From: Brassica napus
Lineage: Eukaryota; Streptophyta; Magnoliopsida; Brassicales; Brassicaceae
Length of the DNA stretch: 64,000 nt
Direction: 5' to 3'
Assembly: GCF_020379485.1 (NCBI RefSeq)
Contig: NC_063439.1
Location: 18,938,598-19,002,597 of the forward strand
Shown: positions 10,606 through 23,368 of the stretch, piece by piece
Layout of the letters: every line of letters starts with the position of its first letter
How positions within the stretch are numbered: position 1 is the stretch's first letter
Position numbers and translations under genes: made by a program
The notes under the pieces: generated by a model
The model's database searches: none
Seen by the model: the letters and a program-made list of their open reading frames with translations, nothing else
Told to the model about the DNA's origin: nothing

Positions 10606-13600
10606 GAGAAAATGTGTATTTAAATACCAAACTATCTCAAATTCTCTAAAAAAAATACAAACTTTCCATCAACCCAAATAAATCACAAACTTATATTGAC
10701 TGGGTTATATTAGGTACACCTTTGGTCAACTTAATTTGCCGTTAAATCTCCATCTAATATTCCGTTTGTTGATATGATGTCATTTGAGAATAGACCAAAA
10801 AGCTAAAAATTTCAAATTGATACTTTTAATCCATTTTAGAACCATGTCTTCTTTGTCTTCTCTTTCGTTCTGCAAATAATCTCCCATCTAAACTAATTAT
10901 CTCTTCTTTCTTTTCTCTTTGGACATTGCTAGATATGAAATATATTTTTGTTTATAATTTTATTTCCTGCAACAGTTTAAGGATTTTATATATGTTCGAG
11001 TGGTTTTACTGGTCACAATCCGAAAACCATTCTTTGAGGAGACTTTGAACTACATAAGATACGTGGACACCAAGGAATCTCTAGTAGAAGAGATGAATGA
11101 GGAAGCTCAAGAAGCAGTGTTTCCCGGCACGAGCAAATTGACTTTTATTTTCTTTTAAAAGTTTTTCTGTCATTTTTGGACATGCACGAATTGTATTTGT
11201 TAATTTCAGTGTGACATTTTTCTCGTAATGACAAACTGACATGCAATAACAATAGCTTTCTGGTTTGTTTTTGTTCTTGTTTAACGATTATGCTCTGAGA
11301 ATAAGAAGAAGATGCAAAAGAAAATAAGAAACTCAAAACTTGTTACGCAAGCCAACCTTACAACTGATACAAAGAAAGACCATCACAAAGGGCAGTAACA
11401 AAAGGACACATAAATAGTTTTCATAAAACATAAGGAATCCAACTTTGACAAGATAAGTAACGATCTCTTGGAAACAGGAATATCTCAGCAACACATGATA
11501 GTTTGAAACAGATAAAAACAACAACGAAAGAAAAAAAATCAGATGCATCATACGACCATCAATCTTGTGAACCAATTTGTGATCCACCTTGTGATCCTCC
11601 CTAATAGAAAACATAAAATTTTGAGATTTTCTAGAATCGATATTGATATAAAATCAGACAGACAATAAAAGGGCACCTGATCATTCTTTGGCCGGCCCCT
11701 TGGACGTTTAGGTTCAGGTTGAACGCTTGGTTTTGAACATCTCGGCTTGGTATGTCCTTCTTCTCTACAATTGGAGCATGTCATGACACGCTTCTCACGG
11801 CTTAACTTGGTTTTACTAGAGGAAGAGGATGATTCGTTCGCACATTTCCGTCTGGCATAATTGCTTGGTCTTCCTCTGTTACCTAACCTATTTGGTGGAG
11901 GCAAGACTGGTAACCTGTTCAGCATAGGCCATAACTTCATCCCTTCCACAGGCCTAATACTACACTCATAAGTTTTTCTCCATCTTATGGTAGTGTAATA
12001 ATCAGAAACATAGTCATCTACTTTCTGTTTCTTTGCTGTTATCACACAAGCAGCATGGTTACAAGGAATTCCATTCAATTGCCACATCCCACAACCACAT
12101 GTTTTCAGACCCATGTCAACGCTATACGAGCCGTTATGATAGTCAATTTCGTAAACATCCCCCGTAGCCATGTATCGAATACAATCTTGAGACTTAGCTA
12201 TAGCAGTTTCTATCGCAATATGTGCCCTCTTTGTGTATCTAGTCTTCAATCTGTTAGCCATGATAGATCTTTTTGCTGTGCGTACCATACATTGTCGCCT
12301 AATATCTTCTAACATGTCAAGTAGTGGTTTTCTCCTAGCCTCGCGAATGGTTTTGTTAAAAGATTCATTCAGGTTGTTCAAATTATCATTGCAACAAGAA
12401 CCAACCTTAAAGTAAGCTCGAGACCATGTATGTGGATTGGTGGCTTGTAGAGTTTGATGTGCTAGCTGATTGTAGCTCTTCAATGCATTCATATGCTCTG
12501 TAAAGTCTCCTAAGGTGTAGCTACGGGCTATTTTCCAGAACAGTTTCTCTAGTTGTGGGTCGTGGCTGTCTCTCTTCCAGTTTCCTAGAATGTGTCGCGC
12601 ACACATACGATGTTCTGCATTGGGAAGTTCGAGGTGAACAGCTTTCACCAAACCCTTTCAAACAAAAAAAACATGTAAGATACGAGTTTACCAAAACAAT
12701 CAAAGTACACCAAGATCTTTACCTTTTGCTTATCGGATATGAATGTGAAGTTGCTCCCATCACCGAGTTGTAAATCCACTTTTAGGTGATTCACAAACCA
12801 TGCCCAACTAATATCATTTTCAATCTCTACAACTGCCCACGCAATCGGCACAATTCTGTTATCTCCATCTCTTCCCACAGCAGCAATCAATTGGCCTTTC
12901 ACATCCCATTTTAGAAATGCACCATCTAGTCCTATGATCGGTCTACAAGTCGACTTCCAAGCTGCACGTTGTGCTTCAAAACAAATGTAGATACGATCAA
13001 ACCTTTGCTTGCTTCTTGGTGTTTGCCCAGGAATGGTCACTATCTCAGTTATGGTTCCCGGATTAGTCTTTTGAAGCTCTGCTTCATAATCCCAGATTCG
13101 AGAAAAGTGTTTTTCATGGCTTGCTCTTCTTTCTCTTGTGACTTTAGTCTTAGCTTTTTGACATTGGTCTTCAGTAACAATCAAGTTGTATGTTCTCTTG
13201 ATATCTTCACCAATTTCCTTAGCTGTAAGCTTAGGATTCACCCTCAACCTTTCCGCAAACAGCTGCGCAATTGATGAAGGCTTCAACATCTTCGAGTAAC
13301 CAGAACGTATACAAGCGTGTTCATTAACATAAACCTTTATCTGCAGTTTATGTTTCCTCTTCTCATATGAACAATACACTCTCCAAGGACAATCATACTC
13401 AGTGTCAGAACAAACAGCGCCAAGCTTCATTTGTGTTGATATGTATAGCTTGATATCATATCTTGTTTTCAGAGAATACCTAAGAAGAGCTTGCTTGAAC
13501 TCTGATGCAGACGAAAACGTCTTCCCCAATGCTAAGACCTCATCGGCTGATGCTGCATCCTCACAAGCTTCCCTTCGCGCATCTTCTTCCTCATCATCAG

Positions 13601-14338
13601 ATGATACAGGATCAGGCGTATTATCCTCATTCCAGCAATCATCATCTCCACTGTCATCGTTTTCGTCTCCATCATTACTTGCGACATCTCCAAAGTGGGA
13701 TGAGAAAACTTCACAAGCTTCTTCTTCAGTTTGTACGCCACATCCTTCTTCTTCTGAAACCTCATTCTCATATTCTTCGATCTCATCAGCAGGATCATCA
13801 ACAATAGCCTCACAATCATCACCGGGTACAGGTTCACACTCATCTCCGTCATAGTCTATAAATACAGCCGACCGTATTTCATCACCTTCGGCAACAGGTT
13901 GAGGTTCAGGTTCTCTTCGACGTAGTGGAAGCTTTTTCCTTATCACCATGATAGTAAAAAACGATTTGCAGTTTTAAAATGAAGGAGAGGAAGAAGAAGA
14001 GATGATAACAATTTGGAGAAGAGATAGATATGGAGTTTTAGCATGAATGAAAAGAGAAAGACCAGATGAGTTAGGGTTTTACAATGAGCAGAGAAAGAAG
14101 AGTACGTGTATATTAGAAGTATCGTTTTTGATTCTTTAGGTTTTTGTTCTATTCTTAAAACGACACCACATCATTAACCGTTAATATCAAACGGAGGTTA
14201 GATGATAAATTAAAGTGAGAAAACTTGTACTCAATATGGCTCAATAATTATAAATTTGTGATTTATTTGGGTTAATGAAAAGTTTGTATTTGTTTTGGAG
14301 AATTTGAGATAGTTTGGTATTTAATTACACATTTTCTC
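10606..14338 (-). mobile_element. Complete Mutator-like element (MULE)
   Basis: A 3,733-bp element with long terminal inverted repeats (about 200 bp; both begin gagaaaatgtgta and share ccaaactatctcaaattctc and cccaaataaatcacaaa) and a perfect 10-bp direct repeat taaatttatt at 10596-10605 and 14339-14348. It carries one gene, a MuDR-type transposase with uninterrupted exons. Perfect target duplication plus intact coding sequence point to a recent insertion. It lies about 0.5 kb downstream of the CHR24 stop codon. Confidence 0.93.
11559..13949 (-). CDS. MuDR-type transposase of the MULE
   Basis: Transposase that cuts and pastes the surrounding element, about 748 aa from three exons: 13949-12723, 12654-11677, 11600-11559; introns of 68 and 76 bp with GT-AG borders keep the frame. 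Order: acidic Asp/Glu-rich N-terminus (about 20-135), plant MuDR DNA-binding region (about 145-310, from SASEFKQALLRYSL), MULE catalytic domain with first Asp in GLDGAF (about 340) and second in FISDKQKG (about 406), SWIM zinc finger CGCGMWQLNGIPCNHAACV (about 590-610), basic stretch, CCHC knuckle CSNCREEGHTKPRC (about 700), and a Gly-Ser-Gln-rich end (GGSQGGSQIGSQD). The third exon was chosen over read-through because that tail is typical of plant MULE proteins. No stop or frameshift was found; probably autonomous. Confidence 0.88.
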
Positions 14339-14348
14339 TAAATTTATT

Positions 14349-14857
14349 ACTTATTCTACACGTATTATGCTTCCTACAAATACAGATCTACAACGTTTTC
14401 ATTTGCATGTTTGGATTTTTCACAAGAATAACAATATTGTACCATAGACTTCGAGATTTTGATTTCTGTTAATATATAGGGGACGTAACACATATACCCA
14501 TCATTTGAGACATTATCATGAAACAAATTGTACACTTATTTTTCCTTTGAAACCCAAATTTCGCACCTAAATTTGTTACTAATAAATTAGATTTTCTTCA
14601 ATAATTATGAAATTTAATATCAGATTTATATAATGTGGTGTTGAAATATTCGTTTTACTGATTACGGTCTGCGCTCAAGATGAAAAGAAAAAAATCTGGT
14701 TTAATACACCGGAGAAATATCAATAGCCGTTTATAGCTTGAGCAACAAGTCATTTGGTAATTGACTTGTCAACTCATGACCTCAACCAATCAAAGATCTG
14801 GCGAGGAACAAAAAAAATAGCAATAAAGCGTACGTTGGTCATCGCATTTTTCTCATC
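14349..14857. other. Spacer between MULE and CHR24 3' end
   Basis: About 500 bp of AT-rich sequence holding the 3' flank of CHR24. Nothing else recognised. Confidence 0.5.
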
Positions 14858-17800
14858 TTACTCCAACAGATTCAATCCTTTGTGCATCTTCTGGCTTATA
14901 TCCTCCAAGTCAATAACTTGATGAGGCATATCGTTGCTTTTTACTGCCTTTATTTCTTCTAGCTCTCGAGTCAATTCAGCAATCTGTTTCTGTATTTTCG
15001 CTCCTCTGTCAGGTAAACTTGCGACCATACTCTGCGACATATGAAACCCAAAAACAAAGACTTAGAGAAACCTGAAGCTTTACTAGATATTACATTGGCA
15101 TAACAAGTATTGGTTGATGATGTCTTTACCTTGTTCTGGAATAGCATAGATAGTCTACTGATTCTTGCTTTAATCTCGCTTTCCGACCATTCACTCTCAT
15201 CGATTGGAGAAATGTTGATTCTCTTGTCCAAATTCACGTCCTTTGGTTTGAAAGCATACACAGCCCTGACAGAAACAAGTTTTTCAAAACACAACAGTTT
15301 AATTTGACAAAAGGTTGTGGATGTACCCATTGATCATGTTTTCCTGTGAAGATTTTGCTGATGGACCTCCCACGAATGATGTTGTTATTCTCCTTTTTTG
15401 CATCAAATATTTACGAAATAATCATAATCAGGATGTGCAGATGAAGAAAGTCTACTCTGTTTTATGAATAAGAGGAAAGAGAAGTTTCACCTTATTTCTT
15501 CTACTTCGTCCTGTTGTATAGGTTGAATAGGAGCAGTCTTGGAGAAGAGTAAGCTGTGATGACTCACTCCAGCTATACCCAGAGTTTCCAGGAACTTAAC
15601 ATGTGATTCCAGAGTTTCATCTCTACAGAAACAAACAAGCAAAAGTGAATCAACTCAGAACACTTTCTTTTCTCTTTTATCAGAATCAATGATTTCCTTA
15701 CAGTTTGATCTGGTTGTAATGCTCTTCGTATAGTTGCTGTTGTGTAGGTGAAACATCAAATCCTCCCTTAGGAAGACTGAAAAGTTCTCGAAGGTCCTGA
15801 GATATACAAAAAATTTTTTTTTGGTAAAACGATTAGAAAGTAGGATAACAATTAGACCGCCATTGACAACAGAACTGCGACTAAACCTGTTGGCTGAAAT
15901 AGCGGATTTGTTCTTTTTGCTCAGTCGCGGTTTTAAACAAGCCTCCCTTGTAAACCTACAAAAGCAAATACCATTGGCATTACATCATACAAAATGATCA
16001 TATCAAATCACTCAGCTAACCAAAGAAAAAAGAAAAAAAAATCTAACAGACCTGCTTTCGGTAAATCTTTTCTTCGACAGTTGCTGAGGTCATTAACCTA
16101 TACACAATGACATCCTTCGTTTGCCCAATTCTGTATGCTCGATCAACGCTCTGGTTGTCAGTACTGTACAGAAATCAGAAAATTATGTCATGAACATATA
16201 TTTTCAATAGAGTAAGAATATCAAACAGTTTTCAAAACAAGGAAGTACCTTGGATTCCAAGCCGGGTCAACCACAATCACGCGGTCTGCCTTTGTCAAAG
16301 TAAGGCCGAGACCACCTACTTGAGATGTGAGAAGAAATATAGGCGCCACATGACCACTTTGAAATTCCTGTAATAGATTAAGGTTTAAAAGAACTGTGAT
16401 AGCATGAAGACAAGAGGGAATAACTAAACTCAAAATGAAATGTAATGTTAGAAAAACTCACTTCAACAGTCTTCAATCTGTCAAGGCCTTTTGTTGTACC
16501 ATCAATCCGCAAGAAACTATAACCGTTGGAAGTAAGAGAATCCTGAAAATGCCAAACGCAACCTGTAAAGAATCCATAAAATTTCAAGGATAATCGTTAA
16601 GGGTGAAGTTGGGAGCAAACCTGAATGAGATTTAGCATCTTGCGTGTCTGGGAGAAGATTAGAACACGGTGCCCTTCTGGAATCAAATTTTCCTGAGCAA
16701 AACCCGAAGCACAAAATGTCAGTCGAACAGAAAAGCATCAAAATGAATGTCACCAACTGAACCATATATGTGATCTAACCAGTAGTGACATGATAAATGT
16801 CAATTTGCAAGAGATACTGTCATTCTTGGTCTGAAAATCATCTGTATCCACATTGTCTGCAATATGCATAGCCAATCTCTCTGCCACGCCTGCTTCTTCC
16901 TGTGTTAATGTTGATTCCATTCCTTCGAGGACGTCCTCAGCAGCCCTCTTAGTCAAGAGAAGCGGATGATCACATATTTTCTTCAAAATCTATTTATAAC
17001 AAAACAGTCAATGTAAGCTCCCAGATATTGAACAGACAAGATTTGTAACAGAAATATATGTTTGAAGCATTAAAACACAGAAGAAAGGAAACCATTTTCC
17101 CAAGTAACATATAGCCTAAGCAAAATGGATAGATATCTGAAATTGAGACCACGTTTATATAGAGGTTAATTGTTAGTAGTTTTTGGCTTTTGCTTTTCAA
17201 CCAACCAAGATTTTTAAAGAATAACTTCCCTAAAATATAGGGAAACTAGTTTTTTTCAAGTAACTGTTTTTCACACAAAAACCTAAGTTTTCCTGGTTTT
17301 TTCTTACGTTGATTTTCAAATGATAGCTATTATTTTTACTTTAAATCTTAACTACTAGTTGTATAATTTTCTAGAGATATAAATTAAATTTATTTTAAAA
17401 TATAGCTATTATTTTGAATAAATTTGTAATATGTTTATTTATTTTTAGTGTTAATAATAATATTTTGTATTTTATTGTTTTTAAAAGAAATATTTTATTT
17501 TTAATAACTTCATTTTGTTTGAAAAAACAAAAAACTAAAATATAATGTCACCATACTTTCTTTGAAAAGTTAAAATCTACAGAAAATTCAAAATTCAAAA
17601 ACTAAATAAAAAGACAAGGCTAACAATCATCACCATAATATTACTGGATAAGACAAGACGTAGCTTATACTTGATTTAAAAAATAAAACAAGAATAGAGC
17701 TTCAAGTTACCGTAAGAGCTGCTAATGGCGAACCATCAAAAGCTGACAGAACAATTTCACTGTTTAAGAAAGCCTCATATATTTGCCTCTGCAACACAAA

Positions 17801-20800
17801 GAAGTAAGTATCAGTGAGTCTGTCTGATTGAAAATATTAGACCAACGACTACGTTAATGTGTTAAGGAGTTAAACCTGGCAAGCTGTTAACCGTAGCCAT
17901 ACAACAATTTCATCCTTCTTTGAAAGTCTGGAGGTTGTGGCATCATCACCAAAGACTTCACTCTTAAGGCGCCGCAAGAAGAAAGGTTGAATATGCTCCC
18001 TCAATTTCTATTAATCAAAAAGAGGTAAACAAGGTAATAGTAAGATCATAAGCGAATTGATAGATTATTTTCTTCTTTCGGAGGAACTTAGCTTGTGTAC
18101 CTTCGGTAGCAATATCACACACAAAATGCAATCTCACAAAAGAGTTCAAGACTAAGACTGATACGTGAAAAGACTACTAACTTCAATATTTGCTATATTT
18201 CATGTATAATTGATTCATGCTAAAAATGGTAGACAGACATCGGCATTGAGATTGTAAACATGGTAGACAGGTACTACCATTGAAGACGTTTCATTTTCTG
18301 CCTAATAGGTGAAAAGTGATATAGAAAAGAGCTAGATTCACAAGGCATGCTAATATAAGAGGAAGCACCGAAGTTACAAAACCTAATAAAAACATCTTCA
18401 GCTACTGTCCGAAAAAATAATAGCCACTAATGAAATCCTCACCTTTGCTACTGTTGAGCCTATTCGCTTGTCTCTATCAGAGGCATCTTTGTCATTTCCA
18501 CGAAGAATGTAATGCTCATAATTGTCCTTAAACCTGTTGAAACTTAAAAGGATTAAATACAAAGCTAGCATATGTAATCTGCCATGTATGGATTAGGGAG
18601 AAGATAATTACCATTTCTTGTCACCAAGGAGCCCGGGGCAGCTGAAATTGAACAAAGCCCACAATTCCTATAAATAAAAAGAAGATGGAATCAGTCGACG
18701 TCATTAGCATTGGAATAATATATTCATAGATAAAAAGACATTGACCAACGTGAAATACCTTTAAATTATTCTGGATTGGTGTACCACTTATAATTATACG
18801 GTGGGAACTTGGAATCTCAAGCAAACTCTTGGCCCTTTGTGTGCTGGGATTTTTAATAAGATGTCCCTAGAAATATAGACAATATCAATACAACACTATG
18901 TTACCACTTGAAAAAAGGTCAAAACACATAGCCTCTCAGCGATTAATTGATCAAAATGCAGACCTCACAAATAACAAAAGATTAATATGCCTTACCTCGT
19001 CCAGAATCATGTAGTCCCATTTGATGTCATCTTCGTCATCATCATCAGTATAGAGTTGATAACCTTGCAAAGCCTTTGTATTGTTCCGCACGATATCATA
19101 AGTCGTAAGAAGAACACCTTTACCCTACAAACGTTAGAGATATCTCAGCTTGAAACCCCATACTTCAAACAATAAAAAAACAACTATCTGGACGAGAACA
19201 AGACCAAGAAACAACTGATAAAATATTTCTCAGCTTAATAATATGGACAGTGCTGCAACACAGATAAATAGGATAGGCTGTAACAGTTTAAGGCAATTGA
19301 GTTTTAACAATAGAGCAAATAAATTTCCATACAAGTTCCTTGTTGATCTTCTCGTCACCAAATCAAGTCAAAATGCAAATGAAAGATGATTGCATAGTTA
19401 AGGCACTTAGTGATACCTCTCAGACTAACAATGGAAGAAAGAACAGGTACCTGTAGAATGTGGTTGAGATCATACTCTCGGGCTTTTACAGAATTGCCGT
19501 AGTATCTATAAAGAGGAAGAAAAAAAAATCAGAAACACAATATTTACTACAAATAAATAACAGGATATTAGTATCTTTACACTTCAGTAAATAACAATGA
19601 GAGACAACTGATCTTACTCCCTAGTCATTTGTGAAAGTCCCACGGTAGCTAATTCTTTCATCCAGTGAGGCAGCAGGGTTTTTGGTGCCACTATCATAGC
19701 ACGTTTGATCAACTTCGAGTGGAACAAACCGGAAAGAAAGCTACATATCTGCAATGCAAATCAAACCAAATCAGCAAAGTTACATTATTACCGAAAAAAA
19801 AAAAAAGTGCCGGTTGCAAATTCCCTTACCTGCATAGTTTTACCCAAACCCATATCATCTCCAAGTATTCCACCTTTCTCTTGGATGTGCAATGACCAGA
19901 GCCACTTCAGCCCTTCCCTCTGATGTGGATATAAAATTGTTGCAATCTTCCCACGCAGTGTGTAAGAAGATTTCGGGCCAGTGAAAGTGATGGACCCTTC
20001 ATCCTCCGACACTTTCTCTTCATAAGCATGTGTTGCAGTGTTGTGACTCCGAGCTGGCTTTGTAGGCTTTTCAAGATGGATTTTCATTTCAGCCGCCTTT
20101 TTACCAGTCAACACAACACAATCATCATCATCATCGTCGTCTAAGTCTCTTAGCCTAGCAGCATTCGACCTTCCCACTGATCTTAGCTTCTCACTGACCT
20201 CTACATGTCTAGTCGTCTTCAGACTTCGGTCGACTTCTTCGAGTTTTCCCTTCCCACGGTCAAGATTGTAGTCCGGTCTATACCCTTCAGACTTAGCAAC
20301 ATAGTGCTGCTGACCAGAAAAAGGTTGATGCTTTCCAACGTTTGAAACTCTTTCCCCCCTTTCTCCTGCAAACACATTACTAGCTTTCTCTTCCCGGATT
20401 GAAAAACCAACATTCCCTTGCCTGTCACTGAGACTATCAGCACCAGCTTTACTTGATGACTCAGATAGATCCGATATCAAGGAAAATGAGGGTTTAACAC
20501 TCTCAGAATCACTGCTTTGGATATCTTTTTTCTTCTTAATAGACATTGTCCCAAGCTTAGAGGTCAAATCATCCAAAATATCCATAATCTCATTCTGTCC
20601 TCCACCACCATGCCTTTCCTCCTTTGGCTCAAGATGAGGTGAGGGAGAACCAAAGTCTGTGATCATCGAAAAGCTGGGCAAGTCACCCACCTCTGTCTTA
20701 GCTTCCTTCGATTCCTCATCCCAAGGTGTGAACTTGTTCCCAGTTCCAGCTCTCTCCAGTGGTGTATCTACTTTACCTGATTCGAACATCATATGCAAGA

Positions 20801-21235
20801 CAAACGCATTCGAGTTAGCTTATCTAACGAAAATCAAAGAAAAGATACAAACCCAGATTTGGAAGAACCCTAATTTCATGTTAAAGCTAATAAGAACAAA
20901 CCCTAAAATCGAGTTGAAAACTACCTGGGGAATCGAAATCAGCCAAATCAGGATCGTCGTCTTCTTCCGAAACATCTTCCTTCACCGAGGCCTTGCATAA
21001 ACGACGCCGTCCCGCGAGCTTTATCTTCGTTTCTTCATCTGAAAAATTAAAAAAAAGAATCGAATCGGAGACAAGAGGCAAACAATCGAAGAAAGAGAGA
21101 GGGAATGAATATCGTACGGGTGGAAGAAGAAGAAGGAGCGTGTTTAGGAGGCGCGGAGAGATCCTGGAGGAGACGATAGTGACGATCGTTCAAGCTCTGA
21201 GGCTTTCTTCTAGTGCTGGTCGTGTTATCCGCCAT
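14858..21235 (-). CDS. CHR24: SNF2 chromatin remodeller CHR24-like
   Basis: SWI2/SNF2 DNA-translocating ATPase of the ERCC6/CSB-like branch, nuclear, about 1,074 aa in 22 exons: 21235-21118, 21038-20925, 20776-19830, 19748-19618, 19505-19451, 19124-18996, 18866-18759, 18667-18612, 18533-18443, 18007-17876, 17788-17711, 16989-16780, 16692-16621, 16542-16462, 16367-16249, 16163-16052, 15955-15887, 15796-15702, 15622-15491, 15392-15327, 15265-15130, 15031-14858. A long acidic/Ser-rich N-terminus (about 360 aa) precedes the helicase: Walker A in [15 protein letters not shown] box spanning exons 6-7 (MILDEGHLIKNP), [10 protein letters not shown], then the C-terminal lobe with [28 protein letters not shown] and the Arg finger region [11 protein letters not shown]. 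The tail (last exon) is a coiled coil. All 22 exons join in frame. The exon-20 acceptor (15393) has a poor pyrimidine tract and is the weakest junction. Intron 11 (710+ bp, very AT-rich) is unusually long. Position fits At5g63950. Confidence 0.93.
16990..17710. other. Expanded AT-rich intron 11 of CHR24
   Basis: At about 720 bp this intron is several times longer than most others in the gene and is AT-rich from about 17180 to 17640. Weakly similar ends (gttagtagtttttggctttt near 17170; complement of the right side near 17620) hint at a degenerate MITE insertion, but no clean target duplication was found. Confidence 0.35.
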
Positions 21236-21533
21236 CGCAACAGTGCCTCCTGTTGTTCTCTGGAGATGTGTTTGCGTCTCCCGATGATGGAATGGATTGT
21301 ACTAATAAAGGAGAGAATCCCGCCTTTCCTTGGGAGCTTTTGAAATTTGAAAGATTTTCTGAGAGTTCCAATACACAAAAATGAATGCCGAGTGGCTGCG
21401 TATCTGCTGTTTAACGGTAATAAAAATATTGTTTTCCTTTTTTCTTTTTCAGATTATGCTTTTAATTTGATTTTTTGAAATTTTTCATTGGTTGCTGGAT
21501 TGTTTTAGGCGCGGGCTACCGTATTATAATAGG
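21236..21533 (-). promoter_or_regulatory. Upstream region of CHR24
   Basis: Sequence immediately upstream of the CHR24 ATG up to the MULE-like MITE; presumably leader and proximal promoter. No specific motif is claimed. Confidence 0.45.
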
Positions 21534-22077
21534 GGCAATTGTCAATAATAGCACATTTTGAAGTTTATGTCTCAAAAATAGCACTAGAAAGAGAAAGTCA
21601 CAAAAATGACATTCATTAAAGGATAAAATATCCCTAATAATACCCTTGGTTTAAAATTAAATAAACAAACAAAAATAAATAAAAATAAATAAATAAAAAA
21701 AAAAAAAAAAAAAGAAATTTGTTTTATAGTTTCAGATTATATGTTTTCAGATTCGAAATTTTTATATTTTTTTTTTGAAATTTTTTTTTTGAAATTTTTT
21801 TTTATTTTTTTTCAAATTTTCTTTTTATAATTTAAAAATACTTTTTGAAACTGTTTTTAAAATTTTTATTTTTTATTTTAGTATTTATTTTTTATAAAAT
21901 TTTAAACCATAATTTCAAAACCCCACCACCCCTTAACTCTAAACCCTAAGCTTTGGATTAATTAATCCAAGAGTTAAAAGTGTATATTTACATCTTTAAT
22001 GAAACCTATTTTTGTGACTTTAAGCCTTGAGTGCTACTTTGAGAACAAAAACTGGTTTAGTGCTATTCTAGTCTTTT
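21534..22077. mobile_element. MULE-like MITE with about 90-bp terminal repeats
   Basis: About 545 bp. The left end (caattgtcaataatagcac..., agtcacaaaaatgacattcattaaagg) matches, inverted, the right end (gtgctattctagtc; ctttaatgaaacctatttttgtgact). The centre is a low-complexity A/T block. Same terminal design as the element at 9163-10278. It separates CHR24 from the hAT element; no target duplication was recognised. Confidence 0.65.
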
Positions 22078-22729
22078 TCTAGAGCATATTCGTTTAATCG
22101 TTCGTATTAATGTCATATGATACATACCCTCGAACCCCGCGCGGCTCTTGCACAGATGAGGAAAGGAAGGGGTTTTTAAAAGGGCAATCGAAAGATGGTG
22201 AACTCATTCTCTGTTGGGGTGTGTTGTTATGATATAATCTTGTTGGCTAAGTGTTGAGCTATTGATAGATCTCAACTTTGGGCTGCATATTGTAAAAAAC
22301 GATTTTTTTTGGTTGAATTAATTTTATTCATTCAGAAATAATGTCATAGTTTAGCCAAAAAAAAAAAGTCATATGATACAGAACTTATAAAAAAGAACAA
22401 AGCAAAAGTTCGAGTACAGAAGATTAAATTCAACAGGCGAAACGCAAAAAAGAAAAAAAAAACAATTGTTTTTGACTTGGTCTCTAACAAAGGGAGACTC
22501 TCGTGCACTGCAACGCGCCCGCGGAACTTGCGTTTTTTAGCGTTTGCGACAGTGAACCACTAATATGGGCCGGGCCTTTCCAATTCCTTTTGAAAGGCCG
22601 AAACAAGCCCGTTCTCAAAGCAATCACGCACCGAATATAGTTTCGATTTACATGAAAAGTCAATAAAATCTTTTTGACATAGAGTATAAGTGTATAACTG
22701 TATAAGGTTAAAAAAACCATGATTATGAT
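22078..22729. other. Intergenic between MITE and hAT element
   Basis: No supported gene. A small GC-richer block with ggcccgttctcaaag-type sequence (about 22500-22630) stands out from the AT-rich surroundings but is not identified. The last 8 bp (22722-22729) are the left copy of the hAT target duplication. Confidence 0.5.
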
Positions 22730-23368
22730 TAGAGTTGTCAAACGGATTGACCCGCGTCCATATGGACAGACCCGCAGCGGTTCAGTCAGTTCATCAGCCC
22801 GTGCGGGTTGGCCCGTGGCGGGTTGCGGCCAGAAATGTCTTGTCCAAGCCCGTCCAGCTTAGTTTACTTTTTTTGCGGGTCGACCCGCGGGTTACCTACA
22901 AAAAAAAAACGTGTTATGACGGCTTTGCTCAATGTCTAATAATACTAATACTAATAGGGTCTCTGTTTTGACCTTTGCTCATATCTATCTTGGTTAATTT
23001 ATAATTGTGCCTTTTTGTTTCCTACGTGAGGTAGGAAAAATTCAAACTCAGAAAAAAACTACACATATTCTCACGTGGAATCAGTCCACCTAACGCACAT
23101 GCTTATTTCAGAAGACAAAGTCTAAATTTTGTCAACTCGTAAGAAAGAAGCGCACCTGTTTATTCTCCTTATAACATTTGATTTGCAGGTTAAAAAACAT
23201 GTTAGTTCTCTAAACATAAATCCAATAAATCAACGTAAAGAACATGAAAGCAACAAACTGTAGTAGTTCAAGAGCAACACCAAATAAATTCCAGTGAACA
23301 AACTTAAAATTTTAAATGGAATATGAAAACCAACAAGCTAAACTGAAACACTAATAAAACGATTCTCC

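Noticed and set aside
13402..13854. 150-aa Ser-rich open frame, plus strand
   Set aside because: Antisense shadow of the Asp/Glu-rich N-terminus of the MULE transposase.
21047..21378. Second small gene overlapping CHR24 exon 1
   Set aside because: Open frames there are shadows of CHR24 exons 1-2 and their intron; no independent content.
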